A stretch of 64,000 nt of DNA. Source: Akkermansiaceae bacterium. GTDB lineage: Bacteria > Verrucomicrobiota > Verrucomicrobiia > Verrucomicrobiales > Akkermansiaceae. Below the pieces are notes generated by a model, which saw only the letters and a program-made list of their open reading frames with translations, was not told the DNA's origin and did no database searches. This document shows, in pieces, positions 8,594-20,000 of this stretch. Position 1 is the first letter of the stretch. Each line of letters begins with the position of its first letter. Where the stretch lies: positions 1 through 64,000 of the forward strand of contig JABDRB010000026.1 in NCBI GenBank assembly GCA_013041925.1, given 5' to 3'. The position numbers were made by a program, and so were the translations under genes.

Positions 8594-9238
8594 TTAGTGA
8601 TGCGTCAAGATAAACTCGACCACCTCGCTGGTGCCTTCCTCGATTTCGAGTTCGATTTCGTCACTCCAGCGGTTAAACACACTTTGGGGGATAACCGCCA
8701 GGAGGGCAACGATCAAGCCGACCGCGGTGGTTACCATGGCTTCAGCGATTCCGTCAGCTACGGCGCCGCCGCTACCACCGACGCTTCCAGCATCCGCGAG
8801 TCCAGCGAAGGAGGCGATCATACCGGTAACCGTTCCCGTCATCCCCAGAAGAGGGGCGGCCGTTCCGATGGTGGTCAGGACGTCGAGGCGTTTGTTCACC
8901 ACGCTCATTGCTTGGGCACTGTAGTCCTCCATCACCTGGCCAACAACCAGGCGCATGGTCTCAGAACTCTCCTTTTTACCGTGAAGGTGGGAATACGAGC
9001 GAAGACCTGCGAGCATTACGGATGCAATTGGACCGTGAGCTGATTCACACTGCGAAATGGCAGCTTCGATATTGTTATTGCGGAGATGAGTGAGCACCTT
9101 CGCGCGCAGTGATCGGGTGTCGATCTTGCGGTTGACGCGGAATGCTCTCCAGCGGTCATAGACCACGGCTAGGCTGATCAGGCTGCAAATAACCAATGGG
9201 ACCATTATAGGTCCGCCTGTTAAGATTTTTTCTAACAT
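8594..9238 (-). CDS. exbB: MotA/TolQ/ExbB proton channel family protein
   Basis: 214 residues, typical of the family. Helix 1 is near the start (GPIMVPLVICSLISLAVVYD). A cytoplasmic region of about 90 residues follows, then the two conserved channel helices: TIGTAAPLLGMTGTVTGMI (about 125-145) and EAMVTTAVGLIVALLAVIP (about 165-185). The Gly/Thr-rich motifs are the family signature. It forms the oligomeric inner-membrane motor that encloses ExbD helices and uses proton motive force. It is followed within 6 bp by exbD and preceded (18 bp) by the 112-residue protein, in one operon with the giant TPR proteins. Confidence 0.92.
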   Translation of the reverse strand: MLEKILTGGPIMVPLVICSLISLAVVYDRWRAFRVNRKIDTRSLRAKVLTHLRNNNIEAAISQCESAHGPIASVMLAGLRSYSHLHGKKESSETMRLVVGQVMEDYSAQAMSVVNKRLDVLTTIGTAAPLLGMTGTVTGMIASFAGLADAGSVGGSGGAVADGIAEAMVTTAVGLIVALLAVIPQSVFNRWSDEIELEIEEGTSEVVEFILTHH

Positions 9239-9256
9239 TATTAATAGACTTAGTGT

Positions 9257-9595
9257 TTAGTTTTTCGGTTCAGTAGTAAGGAAATTGAGAACGCGCAGGG
9301 CATCGCGTGCTGTGAGGCCGCAGCAGCTATAGCGCAGTGATTCGGCTGGTTCAATTACAAGTTTGCCTGTGGCATGATTGTAATGCGTATGCCGGGCGTC
9401 GGAAATCGGTATTCGGTCGAAGTATCGACGCCGTGAGACTGAGAGAAGCACCAATTCATCCTCCATGACACAGAGCCAGAGAGGGGTTTTACGCCACCAG
9501 CGTCCGGTATCGACCCGCGTTTTTGTACGGAGTCGAAGCCGCGGTTGGGCATCGCCCACGATATCGCAGAGGAGTTGTTGTTCGAGTGCTTTCAT
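9257..9595 (-). CDS. Small hypothetical protein, possible PH-like fold
   Basis: 112 residues, no signal peptide or membrane helix, so cytoplasmic. The pattern WWRKTPLWLCVMEDELVLLSVSRRRYFDRIPI, split by short loops, looks like a run of beta strands and resembles bacterial PH-like domains; the last 20 residues form a helix (ARDALRVLNFLTTEP). I do not recognise a named family. It sits between the giant TPR gene (20 bp) and exbB (18 bp), so it is probably co-translated and could regulate or attach to the motor on its cytoplasmic side. Function unknown. Confidence 0.6.
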   Translation of the reverse strand: MKALEQQLLCDIVGDAQPRLRLRTKTRVDTGRWWRKTPLWLCVMEDELVLLSVSRRRYFDRIPISDARHTHYNHATGKLVIEPAESLRYSCCGLTARDALRVLNFLTTEPKN

Positions 9596-9615
9596 GAGAG
9601 GAATCAGTAAATGTA

Positions 9616-12600
9616 TTAGCGTCTTTTATTCGCCTCTTTCAAGGACTCCAGCATTCTTTCACGCGCTAGGGTCTCCTTCTTGATGATGGATTCGAATACG
9701 GGATCAGCGAGTCGGCCACGCGAATACTTAGCCCATTTGCTATCGGGAAAATCGAAGGTGACGCGGCGGTAGATCTGGTAAGCTGAGCGCTTTGCCTCTC
9801 CGCGCGATTTCCAACCCGTGCTGGGGCTACGCTCGTGACTGAGTCCACACCAGTAGAGCGCCTGAGCACGGATGTCTCGGTCGTCATATTCCTCATTATT
9901 GATGACAATTTCAAACCCGGCGATCGCTTTTTTATATTGGTGAGCGCGCATGTAGTTTTGAGCGGCGCTGAGCCCGGAGAGTCCAGCAAGCGGGTTATCA
10001 GGGAAGCGCTCCTGCAATTTGGAATAGACCATGGCCGCTTTGAGGAATTCGGGGTAGGATAGTTCATCGAGACGCAGTACTTCCGCCTTTGATTCGACGT
10101 CTTCTTTTTCACGCAGTAGGTCGGCTTGTTTTTTATGTAGCATGCCTTTTTTCCTAAAGTATCCACCGAGACGGGCCATCACGGTGGGGATCAACTCGTC
10201 GTCAGGGTACTTGTAGGCGAGTTTGACATATTCCTCAACCGAGTTTTCGATCTCCCCCATTTTTTCGTATACGAGGGCGGTCTTGAATTGCGCCTTAGAG
10301 GCGAACTCGGTATCGGGGTAGTCGGTAGGTATTTTTGAGAACCGAGCAAGGGCGTCTTGGTAGAGTGGTAGTTTGGCCTCGTCGTTTTTCGAGAGGTCGG
10401 CGTATTCCTGAGCGAGGTTGCCGAGCAGGTATTCCGCATGGGCACGCATCTCATCATCACGGTGGGTTGCGAGGGCCTCGGTGAGAAGTTTGCGGGCCTG
10501 CCCCATCTCGCGGCGGGCGAGGCTTTCCTGATCCATCTTACGGTGTTTTTTAGCGAGCTCAAAAAAGCACTCGGCAAGGGTAAAGCTGGTCTTCACCGCC
10601 ATCTGGTCACCGGAGTAACGCTTACTGAATGGCTCGATGATGCCATCGGCACCCTTATTGACGGAAACGGTCCGTTGTTGTAACGGGTCTTCGCCTGACG
10701 CGGCGTAGGTGACGCTGATGTCATCCCCGTAGTGGATTGGGAATCCGTTGAGCTCAACAGGAGGAAGCTCCGCTGGAATTTTACTATCCGCATAGCTGAT
10801 GGAGAAAACGCCTTTGAAAATTCCGCTGTGGTGCTCGGTTTCGCTAATTTTGTAGACGGCGGATGCGCCACTGCTGCCCTTCAGGGTCACTGATACCGTA
10901 TCGCGTTCTGGGCTCTGATCGAGGCCGCGAGCAATCAGGCGGATATAGACTTTTTCACCCACAAATGCGCTGCGCAGGGTGCGGTTGAAGTTACCGTTCA
11001 TCACGGAGAGGAAGGCGTGGCTACCAACGGTGAACGACATGGTTTTCCACTGCACTTTGTCGTCGGCATCTTTGTAAGGGTAACCAACGTGGATGAGATC
11101 ACCGGCACGGACGGCGAGCCCATCAGGGATGGCGGAAGCAGACATAGCTTCGGCCGCCTTAGTGGCAAAACTGCGTGCTGGGGGATCACCGAGGATCAGA
11201 GGCAAGGAAAAGGAGAACCGTCCTTGCTCAAGAGGCGTGGCATTAGTTTGCGGGCGGGTGTTAGTGCCGGCGGTGTAGCCACTGGGAATCAAGGTCGGGC
11301 TACCAGTGAGCGCACCGGTCAGCTTCAACGTTCCGGGGACACGGACGTCAAAGACCTTATCGGAGGAAACTTTCGCAGCCTTACGGGCAGCGTCGGTTTG
11401 AATGTAAGCTCTGATTTCGCTGCTCTTGGCAAGTGCAAGATGAGGCGCCACGACATCGAAGCGCAAGGATGATCCAACCACCGCCTTCAGTGACGTTTGC
11501 GCGAGGCTGGGCTCATCGATATAATTGTAATTCAGGGTGCGGCGAATCTGCACGACTTCGGGGCCGAGGTCTCGTTTACGTTGACTGCCCGCGCTCGTAT
11601 GGGTGATAGCTTCATCGTCAGGGATCGGGGACACGGGCAGGAGTTTGCTTGTCGCATGGTAAGCCGCGAGCTTGGGGGTGCCATACTTCGCGTGCTCGAT
11701 GATGACGTTACGATCGGCGGGGATGCCGGGGTCGAGGTTTTCCATATCGCGGTAGGTCGCGGTGATGGTGCCACCTTCTGGAAGCTTGATTTCAGAATCG
11801 CGCTCGGGGTTACCAGATACGGGGAAGACGCGGCCAATGAAGCGACCGCTGTGGACTTCCGTTTCTACCGCCTTGATCATAACTTTTTCACCTTCGCTGG
11901 TGGTGATATGAATATCCACGGTATCGCGTTGCGGGCCGCTGTCCATATCGGCATCGTCAATGACTAAGGCCACGGCGTCGTCAAATTTAAAGCGGCGGAT
12001 GGTTTCTGGCTCAAAAACCCGCCCCTCATCGGTTTGTGTATAATTGAGGAATGAGGCGGTAATCGTCGCCGTATTAAAGGCAACGGTCAGGCTTTTATCG
12101 TGTCGCGTGCGGCGTGGCGTGGCTGAGCGTGAGTCATCGTAGCGCACGTTGACTCGATCACCAGGCAAGACCTCGAGTTGTCCGTTTTCACGGAGCGCCT
12201 TAAAGTCTTGGGCAACCGGCAGTAGCGTATTGCCTTTTCGGTCGCTTAGAGTGACTGTTTTCACCGTCGGGGCGACACCTTGGAACCCCTGAACCACAAG
12301 ACGGACAAGGCGGGCTTGACTGCGGTCACCGAAGGCGACGTCAATTCCGGTATCGGTTTCTGTGATAGTGGCTGGCTGGAGGATTGATTGACGCGCGCCT
12401 TCAGGGAACTGGACGGGGTCGAACATAGTATCCGGGCAGGGTTCGAGTTTCTCCTTACCAGGGACGTCACACATAATAACGGGTTTACGTTTTTTTAACG
12501 TATTGGCTGCCTCGGTGCGCCAGACCTGAATTTCGTGTAATCCTGGGCCGAACTCGCGCTCGATGGTGAGTGGATCATCAGATTTTTCTGTGGAGGGACG

Positions 12601-15600
12601 GCCGTCGATCAAGAAGATCGTTTGAGTCTCCCCTTTACCATTAGCGGCAGAAAAACCTCCGAGGCGGAACCGGCGGATAGCGGCAGCCGACTGATAGAAG
12701 TATGCGCGGAACTGAATCAATACCTGAGACTGCGGATGTATTCTGACGTGAGGGTATTTTTCAACGCTGAGGTTGGAAAGATAAGCCGCGTTGTATTCCA
12801 TCTTCGGATGAATGGAGTTGAGCTCCATTCGTTGTTTCCAGTCCTTAGGCAGTTTTCTGCCCTTCGGCAGGGAAAGCTGATCAAGATGTGTGTTGGGGAC
12901 GACGGAGATCCGAGGACGTCCGTCCCAAGGGGCTTTGTTTTTCGTTTCAGGGAAGCGGGAGCGGGTGATCCACTTTTTGCCATTCATGGACGTCTGCAAG
13001 ACAAAATGGGTAAGCCCCTGCCCAGCCGCACCGAAGTCGAACGTCATTTTGTCGATGGGCACATTGTCGTTGAGATCGACACCAAAGGTGCGGGCCTTGT
13101 CTTTGTCTCCGACGTTACCAGACCAGCCGGGGTAATCTTGAGAACTGATTGCCATGTTGGGGTCGCGGCCTGGGGCACTTTCTGAGGCAAAGGCCATGGC
13201 TTGAGCACTGGTGGTGGGCACGATGCCTTCGAACTCACCGGTGTAGGCTCCGCTTTCCTTGAGAACCACCTGACGAATTTCATCACCACTGGTGGCGTTC
13301 AGGCTCACGGTGATTTCATCAATTCCTGGGGTTTGACTTTGATCGGGATCGATCACACGGATATAAACGGGGTTGCCGGGGCGGACGCGGCGGGTGCCGA
13401 GGGCGGTTTGAGCGGAAGAGAGCCCAAGTTCCTCGATATCCAAGCGGCGCTCACCTTCTCGTGGTGGGAAAGCTCCAGCAGAAAATGCAAGCTGAGCATC
13501 AGAGGCGACCTCGATAGCTATGTCCGGATCAGCAGGCAGGTCGTCCATTTTTGCACGAAACCGTTTCGAATAGCCGAAGCGGATTTTATCTTTTCCGAGG
13601 ATCTGGAGAACTTTGTCACCTTTGATCGGTGCACCAAGGACGGTGGGGACTTCAGCCCGGAACTTCTCTTTGCTGTCACCAAGCTGATGGAGCATGACAC
13701 GTTCGCTGTCACCGGATTCCGCCCATACTTCCACCTCGATATCGGCACCAACACCAGAGACACTCAAGGTGGGGTCGCGGAGGTTGATTTTAATCGACTC
13801 ACCGGGCACGATCATGGTGTCGTCTTGGGACGGTCCGAGTTCGATTTCACTGGCCTCAACAAGTTTGCGCATCTGGAATTGGATTTTTCCGCGTAGGATC
13901 AAGGCGTCGGAATGTTTAGGCTGCTGCCGCAGCACGTAATCGACGGCACCGAATGCCTCCTTATAATTTTCCTGATCCATAAAGACCTCGGCACGGGCGT
14001 AATAAATTAGAATACGGAACGCGGGATTTTTGAGGACCATGAGTTTATCCAGCTCAGCGAGGGCACTTGAAAAGTCCTTGGAAACGCGATCGACCATCAC
14101 CGATCCGAGCGCAGCGCGCAACTGGATGGAGGTGCCTTTGTATTCGGCGGCATCGGCGACTTTACGGAACCAGGCGCGTGATGTCGGCAAGGCTCCCTTG
14201 CGGAATGCGAGGTCAGCATAGGAAATTTTCAGCTCAGCTTCTTGTTCGGCGCTAAATGTGCCCGCGGACTCGCGCGACCAGATCATGAGTTCCTTGATCA
14301 GCGTCTCGGCGCGGGCGGTTTGACTCGTCTCGGCATTGCGTTTCAGCAACCAGAAGTTGTATTCGATGGCGAGTTTACGGATGATCGGCTTGAGTTGGTC
14401 GGGGTTTTCGTCGTAGAGTTTCCATGCGGCATCCAAGTTTCCTTGAACAAACTGCGCGTTGGATTTGTAGATACTGTATGCAGGGTCGGTTTCATCCACG
14501 GGGATATCGACCGCGCCGATGGCGACGGTGGCCTTGCCGATGACCCCTCTGATTCGAGCCTTAATGAGCGGGATTTTCCAATCTGTGCGAGGAAAGTGGA
14601 TACGACCGAACGAGCCATAAACCGCAGCACGGGAAAATGTCACGGCGATGGAAGCTGCCTCAGCTTTGAATGCCGCTTCGGTCATGAGCGACAATTCGAT
14701 GGCGCCCATGGCATCACGGCTATCGCCCGAAGTGGCGGCATGCCAGAGTCCAGCCGCGTAGGGTTCTAGCGCATCCCATTGTTTGTTTTTCTGGGCCTCT
14801 TTCGCGATGCGGATGACAAGAGCTTCATAGCCTTGAGCTTTGGGATACTCTGCGAGCGGAGCGTTTTCCCTGAACAAGGAAAGCACGAGTCTGCGGGTGG
14901 TCGCGGACCACTTTGGCAGGGTCGCCACCTTGCTGAGCCCGATCACAGCGACTTTTACGGGTGCCCTGCGAACGCGCTCGATCACGGTCTTCAGTGCGAC
15001 CTCCACCTGAGCTGGCGACGCCCCCTCCTGCAAGGAAAGTAATTCTCGACAATGCTGTCGAGGATCCGAAACCGATCGATTCACCATGCCGAAGCCTCCG
15101 AAAATCAACCAATTTGATGCTGCCTTCTGGTAGGCCGTATCCATCTTGGCGTAGGCTGGGGATGGGATGAGGTTCTTCATGAAGTCAGCAGACTCTTTTT
15201 TCTTTGGATTCACACAATGTAACCAAAGACTAAAAATGGGTTCGGACAGCTCACCTGCTTGCATCTGTTTGCGTAACAAGGTCTCCAAATACGCGGCATA
15301 CTCTGGCAATGCCTTTCTGATGTTCTTGAAGCCCCATCGCTCCCAGCCACCTTTAATGCCTGGACCAAAAGAGAGCCTCGAATAGGGGTTACCAAAGTCT
15401 ATCTTCGTGAGTGCCTGGCGAAGAAGACTTTCCTGAAATTCCCTGGATGCGGGTGATGCCGTCACAAAATCCGTAGTCAGCGTCTTAAGGAATTGAGCCT
15501 TTTCTTTTTGAGGTGCTTGCTTAAGCAGCCCATCCCATAAAGAGAGCAAGCCAGGAGTGTTTACGTTCCCACCTCGAAGCTCCTTATAGAGTTGCTTAAA

Positions 15601-17025
15601 GGCAGCCGTTCGCTCGGCGATACTCGCTTTCTTGCTGACTTGTTTTTTGAGTTTCTGGTAGCGGGTATCGAATTGGGCGTATTTTTTAGTGGGTGCCTCT
15701 GCTTTTGTGTCTCTCTTAAACATGCCGCTTTGCCAGAGGTTATGAGTCGGCTCCTTGATCTCGGCAAAACGCCACATTTCCGACTTCATCATATCCTCAA
15801 TGACGATGCTATACCTGCGTTCCGGCTTGGCCCAAACGCGGACCATCGCAGCCTGTGCGTGTGGGTTGCGGGCTAGGTTCGGGGCCATCACCTTGGCGGT
15901 CTCCACCGTCAGGGTTTTATCAAACAGCGTGATGTTGGGCGCGAATAGTGAGTTGAATACAGCAGGCAAATCTCGGACGAGGGCACGAACGTCCCGGCGT
16001 GCGATGAAGTATTCGCCAATGCTGCGGTTTTTTGCGTAGGCCACCTTATGCCTGAGCACCCCCCTCGCTTGGGCGGGAGACATGCTGCGCAATGCCTTGA
16101 GAACGGGTGCGGTCTTCTTTGAACGTCCTGGGTCAACAAACTTGGCGAAGACACCTGAGTCACTTTGTTTGGTATGCATCCAGCCTTCGGCCACGATGAT
16201 GGATCCTTGATATGGCAATACCTCAACAAGCGCGTTCGCGGCTCGCAATGGGGCATCAAGCATCAAAAGCGGCACCTCTTTACGATCGGCGGCATATTTC
16301 TCCAGCCGCTTCTGGACAGGGATGATCGCCTGCAACCAGCTCAGGCGTGCCCGTAACTGCTTACTGCTTCGTTGAGCCTTGGCGAGGTTTCCGAGCGCCG
16401 CAAAGATGGAATTACCGCTGTGCTGGTAGGTTTCAAGTTCACGAAGCATGGCCGACTCAAACTTTGCGAGGTGCTCAGCTGGGTCATTGGTGTTGTATAT
16501 GGCGGTCAGTCGGTTTGCCATGGCAACCATGTCGCCACGGCTCCGTGCCTTCGCTAGGAACCAGGCATCCCATTGTTTGGCCTGCCCGAAGGCGCGTAAG
16601 CGGTTACCGTCCTCGCGCATCAGGAGGTAGGCGGACTCCGGTTCGTTCATGCTGTTCATCAGCAGGCGATAAACCGAGTCGACAGCGATGCCACCTTGTT
16701 TGGCATCCTGTGGGTTCCCTTTCAGAAATTTGCGGTAAAAACTGACGGCATCCGCCCACTCGCCAGCATAGTCGGCCGCCTGCCCTGCCTGGAATAAGAG
16801 ATTTTGCGAGTTGGATGGATTGGCGGTCAACCACGGCTTCACCTTGGCAAAGGCCTTGGCGGTCCGGTGCTCATTCATCCCCGTTGTCAGGATACCGAGC
16901 ACAGACCCCTCGGTCTGGTTTTTTGACCCTTCAAATGCCTTGATCTGATCGTCAAGCGGCGAGGCGACGGCTGTGCAAGCTGCGATAAAATAGAATGAGA
17001 AGCCTGTCAGGTTTCGATAGTTCAT
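9616..17025 (-). CDS. Giant exported helical-repeat/beta-domain protein, 2469 aa (paralogue B)
   Basis: Exported: N terminus MNYRNLTGFSFYFIAACTAV. The IAAC could be a lipobox or cleavage may follow AVA-S, so whether it is a lipoprotein is open. Residues about 30-1060 are TPR and other helical repeats. Beta domains follow near 1070 (INLRDPTLSVSG), 1210 (VIDPDQSQTPGIDEITVSL), 1690 (VIDDADMDSGPQRDTVDI) and 2030 (GLDQSPERDTVSVTL). Several end in a T/S-G-x-F-x-G turn after ETE or KES. A PA14-like stretch lies near 1470-1500 (FLIDGRPS, GPGLHEIQVW). From about 2140 to the end are TPRs of the CpoB/BamD kind (FSKIPTDYPDTEFASKAQ, VTFDFPDSKWAKYSRGRL). It is a clear paralogue of the next gene upstream and lies 20 bp before the small protein that precedes exbB. 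Role unknown; probably periplasm-spanning. Confidence 0.8.
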   Translation of the reverse strand: MNYRNLTGFSFYFIAACTAVASPLDDQIKAFEGSKNQTEGSVLGILTTGMNEHRTAKAFAKVKPWLTANPSNSQNLLFQAGQAADYAGEWADAVSFYRKFLKGNPQDAKQGGIAVDSVYRLLMNSMNEPESAYLLMREDGNRLRAFGQAKQWDAWFLAKARSRGDMVAMANRLTAIYNTNDPAEHLAKFESAMLRELETYQHSGNSIFAALGNLAKAQRSSKQLRARLSWLQAIIPVQKRLEKYAADRKEVPLLMLDAPLRAANALVEVLPYQGSIIVAEGWMHTKQSDSGVFAKFVDPGRSKKTAPVLKALRSMSPAQARGVLRHKVAYAKNRSIGEYFIARRDVRALVRDLPAVFNSLFAPNITLFDKTLTVETAKVMAPNLARNPHAQAAMVRVWAKPERRYSIVIEDMMKSEMWRFAEIKEPTHNLWQSGMFKRDTKAEAPTKKYAQFDTRYQKLKKQVSKKASIAERTAAFKQLYKELRGGNVNTPGLLSLWDGLLKQAPQKEKAQFLKTLTTDFVTASPASREFQESLLRQALTKIDFGNPYSRLSFGPGIKGGWERWGFKNIRKALPEYAAYLETLLRKQMQAGELSEPIFSLWLHCVNPKKKESADFMKNLIPSPAYAKMDTAYQKAASNWLIFGGFGMVNRSVSDPRQHCRELLSLQEGASPAQVEVALKTVIERVRRAPVKVAVIGLSKVATLPKWSATTRRLVLSLFRENAPLAEYPKAQGYEALVIRIAKEAQKNKQWDALEPYAAGLWHAATSGDSRDAMGAIELSLMTEAAFKAEAASIAVTFSRAAVYGSFGRIHFPRTDWKIPLIKARIRGVIGKATVAIGAVDIPVDETDPAYSIYKSNAQFVQGNLDAAWKLYDENPDQLKPIIRKLAIEYNFWLLKRNAETSQTARAETLIKELMIWSRESAGTFSAEQEAELKISYADLAFRKGALPTSRAWFRKVADAAEYKGTSIQLRAALGSVMVDRVSKDFSSALAELDKLMVLKNPAFRILIYYARAEVFMDQENYKEAFGAVDYVLRQQPKHSDALILRGKIQFQMRKLVEASEIELGPSQDDTMIVPGESIKINLRDPTLSVSGVGADIEVEVWAESGDSERVMLHQLGDSKEKFRAEVPTVLGAPIKGDKVLQILGKDKIRFGYSKRFRAKMDDLPADPDIAIEVASDAQLAFSAGAFPPREGERRLDIEELGLSSAQTALGTRRVRPGNPVYIRVIDPDQSQTPGIDEITVSLNATSGDEIRQVVLKESGAYTGEFEGIVPTTSAQAMAFASESAPGRDPNMAISSQDYPGWSGNVGDKDKARTFGVDLNDNVPIDKMTFDFGAAGQGLTHFVLQTSMNGKKWITRSRFPETKNKAPWDGRPRISVVPNTHLDQLSLPKGRKLPKDWKQRMELNSIHPKMEYNAAYLSNLSVEKYPHVRIHPQSQVLIQFRAYFYQSAAAIRRFRLGGFSAANGKGETQTIFLIDGRPSTEKSDDPLTIEREFGPGLHEIQVWRTEAANTLKKRKPVIMCDVPGKEKLEPCPDTMFDPVQFPEGARQSILQPATITETDTGIDVAFGDRSQARLVRLVVQGFQGVAPTVKTVTLSDRKGNTLLPVAQDFKALRENGQLEVLPGDRVNVRYDDSRSATPRRTRHDKSLTVAFNTATITASFLNYTQTDEGRVFEPETIRRFKFDDAVALVIDDADMDSGPQRDTVDIHITTSEGEKVMIKAVETEVHSGRFIGRVFPVSGNPERDSEIKLPEGGTITATYRDMENLDPGIPADRNVIIEHAKYGTPKLAAYHATSKLLPVSPIPDDEAITHTSAGSQRKRDLGPEVVQIRRTLNYNYIDEPSLAQTSLKAVVGSSLRFDVVAPHLALAKSSEIRAYIQTDAARKAAKVSSDKVFDVRVPGTLKLTGALTGSPTLIPSGYTAGTNTRPQTNATPLEQGRFSFSLPLILGDPPARSFATKAAEAMSASAIPDGLAVRAGDLIHVGYPYKDADDKVQWKTMSFTVGSHAFLSVMNGNFNRTLRSAFVGEKVYIRLIARGLDQSPERDTVSVTLKGSSGASAVYKISETEHHSGIFKGVFSISYADSKIPAELPPVELNGFPIHYGDDISVTYAASGEDPLQQRTVSVNKGADGIIEPFSKRYSGDQMAVKTSFTLAECFFELAKKHRKMDQESLARREMGQARKLLTEALATHRDDEMRAHAEYLLGNLAQEYADLSKNDEAKLPLYQDALARFSKIPTDYPDTEFASKAQFKTALVYEKMGEIENSVEEYVKLAYKYPDDELIPTVMARLGGYFRKKGMLHKKQADLLREKEDVESKAEVLRLDELSYPEFLKAAMVYSKLQERFPDNPLAGLSGLSAAQNYMRAHQYKKAIAGFEIVINNEEYDDRDIRAQALYWCGLSHERSPSTGWKSRGEAKRSAYQIYRRVTFDFPDSKWAKYSRGRLADPVFESIIKKETLARERMLESLKEANKRR

Positions 17026-17069
17026 TAGAAATAAAAATGGGTAAGTTGTTCGGTGCTTTTAGCGACTCC

Positions 17070-20000
17070 CTAGCGCCCTTGCTCGAGGCGTTCGATCTCA
17101 AGTTCGTTTTCGAGCTTTTGCAGGGCGCCTTGTGACAGCTGACCCCGAGCGTAAGCAGCCCATTTACTTTCAGGGAAATCATAGGTCAGGCGTTTGTATA
17201 TCGAGTAGGCGGCCATCGGTTGCCTGAGTGACTGGTAACACATCCCCGCCCAGTACATCCCCTGTGACCGCAGGGTTTTGCCATCGTAAGCATGGTCATT
17301 GACCACATGGAGGAAGGCGGCCAGCGCCTCGTTATGTTTCTTGGCACGCATGTATGCTTGGCCTGCACGAATACCCGCTTTACCGGCAAGGGGGTCGCTG
17401 GGGAATCGTTGTTGAAGTCGGCCAAATATCTGGGCGGTCTTGATATACTCGCGCTCGGCTAAAACCTGCTTCGCTGCCCCTTTAAACTGAGCATCCTTGT
17501 TGTCGACATCAGCTAACAACTGCTTGGCTTCCCTTTCATACGTGGCGGCACTGCGCAGGAAGTAACTGCCGAGTTTTGCCATGGCGGTAGCTAGGTATTC
17601 CGAGTCTGGGTATTTGTAAGCCAGTTTGACATACTCCTGGGCGGCGATGTCTGGCTGTTTGAGTTTTTCATAGACGGAGGCAATTCTGTATTGTGCCTTG
17701 GAGGCGTGGAGGGTGTTGGGGTAAGTGCCGACCACATTCATGAAGCGCGATAGCGCCGCTCGGTAGCGGGTTTCCTTGATCTCTAAATCTTGGGTATCGT
17801 TGGCCTCCTCAAGCGAAAGGTTCCCCAACAAATACTCCGCATGCGAGCGAGTTTCTGGATCTTTGAATTGATCCATGGCCTTGGCGAGGAGTTGTTTAGC
17901 GCGGACATATTCGCGAGCAGCCATCTCCGCTTTACCGAGTTTGCGGTGGCTTTTTGCCAACTCAAGATAACTCTCGGCCAGTGAGAACTGGGTGCGCATG
18001 GCAATCTCAGGATCATCGTATTTTTTAGAAAAAGGCTTGATCGTTCCATCGGAGCCCTTGCTGATCGTGATCATTCGGGTGGGTGATTTTAGACCGTTGC
18101 TCGCGGTGTAACGCATGGCTACGACATCGTCATATAAAACGGGGAAACCATCACGGTGGACGTTATGCTGGGCAGGTTTGCTTGCAGGATCGGCAGGATC
18201 AGCAGATTTGCTTGCAGGATCGGAGACATCGAGAGCCTTGAGGTAGGAAAGGCTGTAACTCCCTTTGAATATGCCGCTGTGTGAGGTGGACTCACGGAGT
18301 TCGACACGGTGCTTGGCACCTGATTTTGCCTGCATCAGGACGCTGACCGTATCATTTTTATCGGAGACATCGCCACCGAGGTCAACGACACGGAGGCTGA
18401 TGGTTTCACCGACGTAGGCGCTGGTTCGAGCAACTCGGAAGTCGTTCTCCATGACGTCAAATACGGGATGGGTGACCACCTTGGTGGTGGTGGTGAGCCA
18501 CTGGCTGGCACCCGATTGATCTTTGTATTGCGTACCGATGTGGACATGTTCGCCGGGCAGCACGATCAGGCCGGCGACTTTCAACTTACTATATTCCTCG
18601 TATGGTAACTCGCCGTTGCGGGCTTTTTGAATGAGTTCATAACGCTCATCACTGCTCAAAATGCCGTGATTGGGCTGGTGGCCTGCGATGAGTGGGACAT
18701 CCATAGTAAAGCGGTCGAGGGCTGCGTTGCTTGACCAGAGTTTGTGGTTATTCTCGGTGTAGGACTCGATTTGTGGAGTGCCTCTCCATTTGTCACCGTA
18801 TGCCCCGCTTGGCGGCGTCAGATGACCGATGAGCTCGATTGTCCCTGGGACATTGAGGTCAAATACTTTGCTATCCAAGGGAACTTGAGCAAGCTTTCGC
18901 CCGCTGTCAGTCTGGGCGTAGACAGCGATGGTGGATGAGGTTCCGAGTGCAAATTGGGGTGCGAGTAGTTCGATATACATCCGACGACCGTGCACGCTTT
19001 GGAATCCGCCTTCGGGTGGTTTCGTTGTCGGGAATAATTTGTGGGAGATCGACCAGCTCGGCTGGATCAATCCTCTTCCTGCTTCTCTTGCTTTGCGGGC
19101 GGAATCGGTTTCCACTCTCCGTTGCCATTCATCCATCGGGATAAATCCCTCGGCGAGGGATCGGTAACCCGGCAGATCTTCGGCATTGGTGCTGAAGTCA
19201 ATAGCCGTCACGGTCGGTTGAGACAGGCTGAGTTGTGGCAGAGTAAAGGCGGCATGGCCGATGGTGGCATAGCGATCGGTGGGCACGCCGGGCTCGGTGT
19301 TTTCTTGGTCACGGTAAGTGGCGGTCAGCGTCCCCCCCTCTGCAACTTGAATTTCGTCTTTGCCTGACACAGGAGTAGGAACTGGGGTCATGATCGCCTC
19401 AAAGACGCCAGTAGACGGACCGGTTTCAGTGGCTATAAACTCACGATTTCCACCGGCCTCGCTCTGCACGGTAATTTTCAGTGTGTCTGGCTCGACACTG
19501 ATATCCATATCCGCATCGTTTACGACGAGCGAGAGTGGTTGCCCGTAAGGGAAGCGGAGGAGCTTCTCGTAGTAGGGCATATCCTTCTTGTCTTTGCTGC
19601 TATAGCGTGGCTTGATATCGGCGAATTCGACTTTGGCCGTGCTGAATGCTACTTGGAGGAAGCGTTCGCGCTTCTCAAAGGATTTGGTGACAAAACGATC
19701 GTCGACGTAGCGCACCGAGATTTTATCTCCGGTGAGAATCTCGAGCGTATTGTTTTTATTGAGTTTTGCGTAGTCTTCGGCCACGGGCAGGACTTTTTTA
19801 CCATCGGGAGTGGCGAGGGATAATTTATTCAAGGCGGGAATTGGCCCCTCACTTTTGAAAAAGACGAGTTTAAAGAGTCGCGCACGGGACTCGGGTGCAA
19901 ATTTCACCTTGAACTCGGTGCCCGCATCATTGGCCGAGATGCTTGCTGTGGCATTGCGATGGGCCAGTACACCTTTGGGGAATTGGCTGGGATCGAAGAA

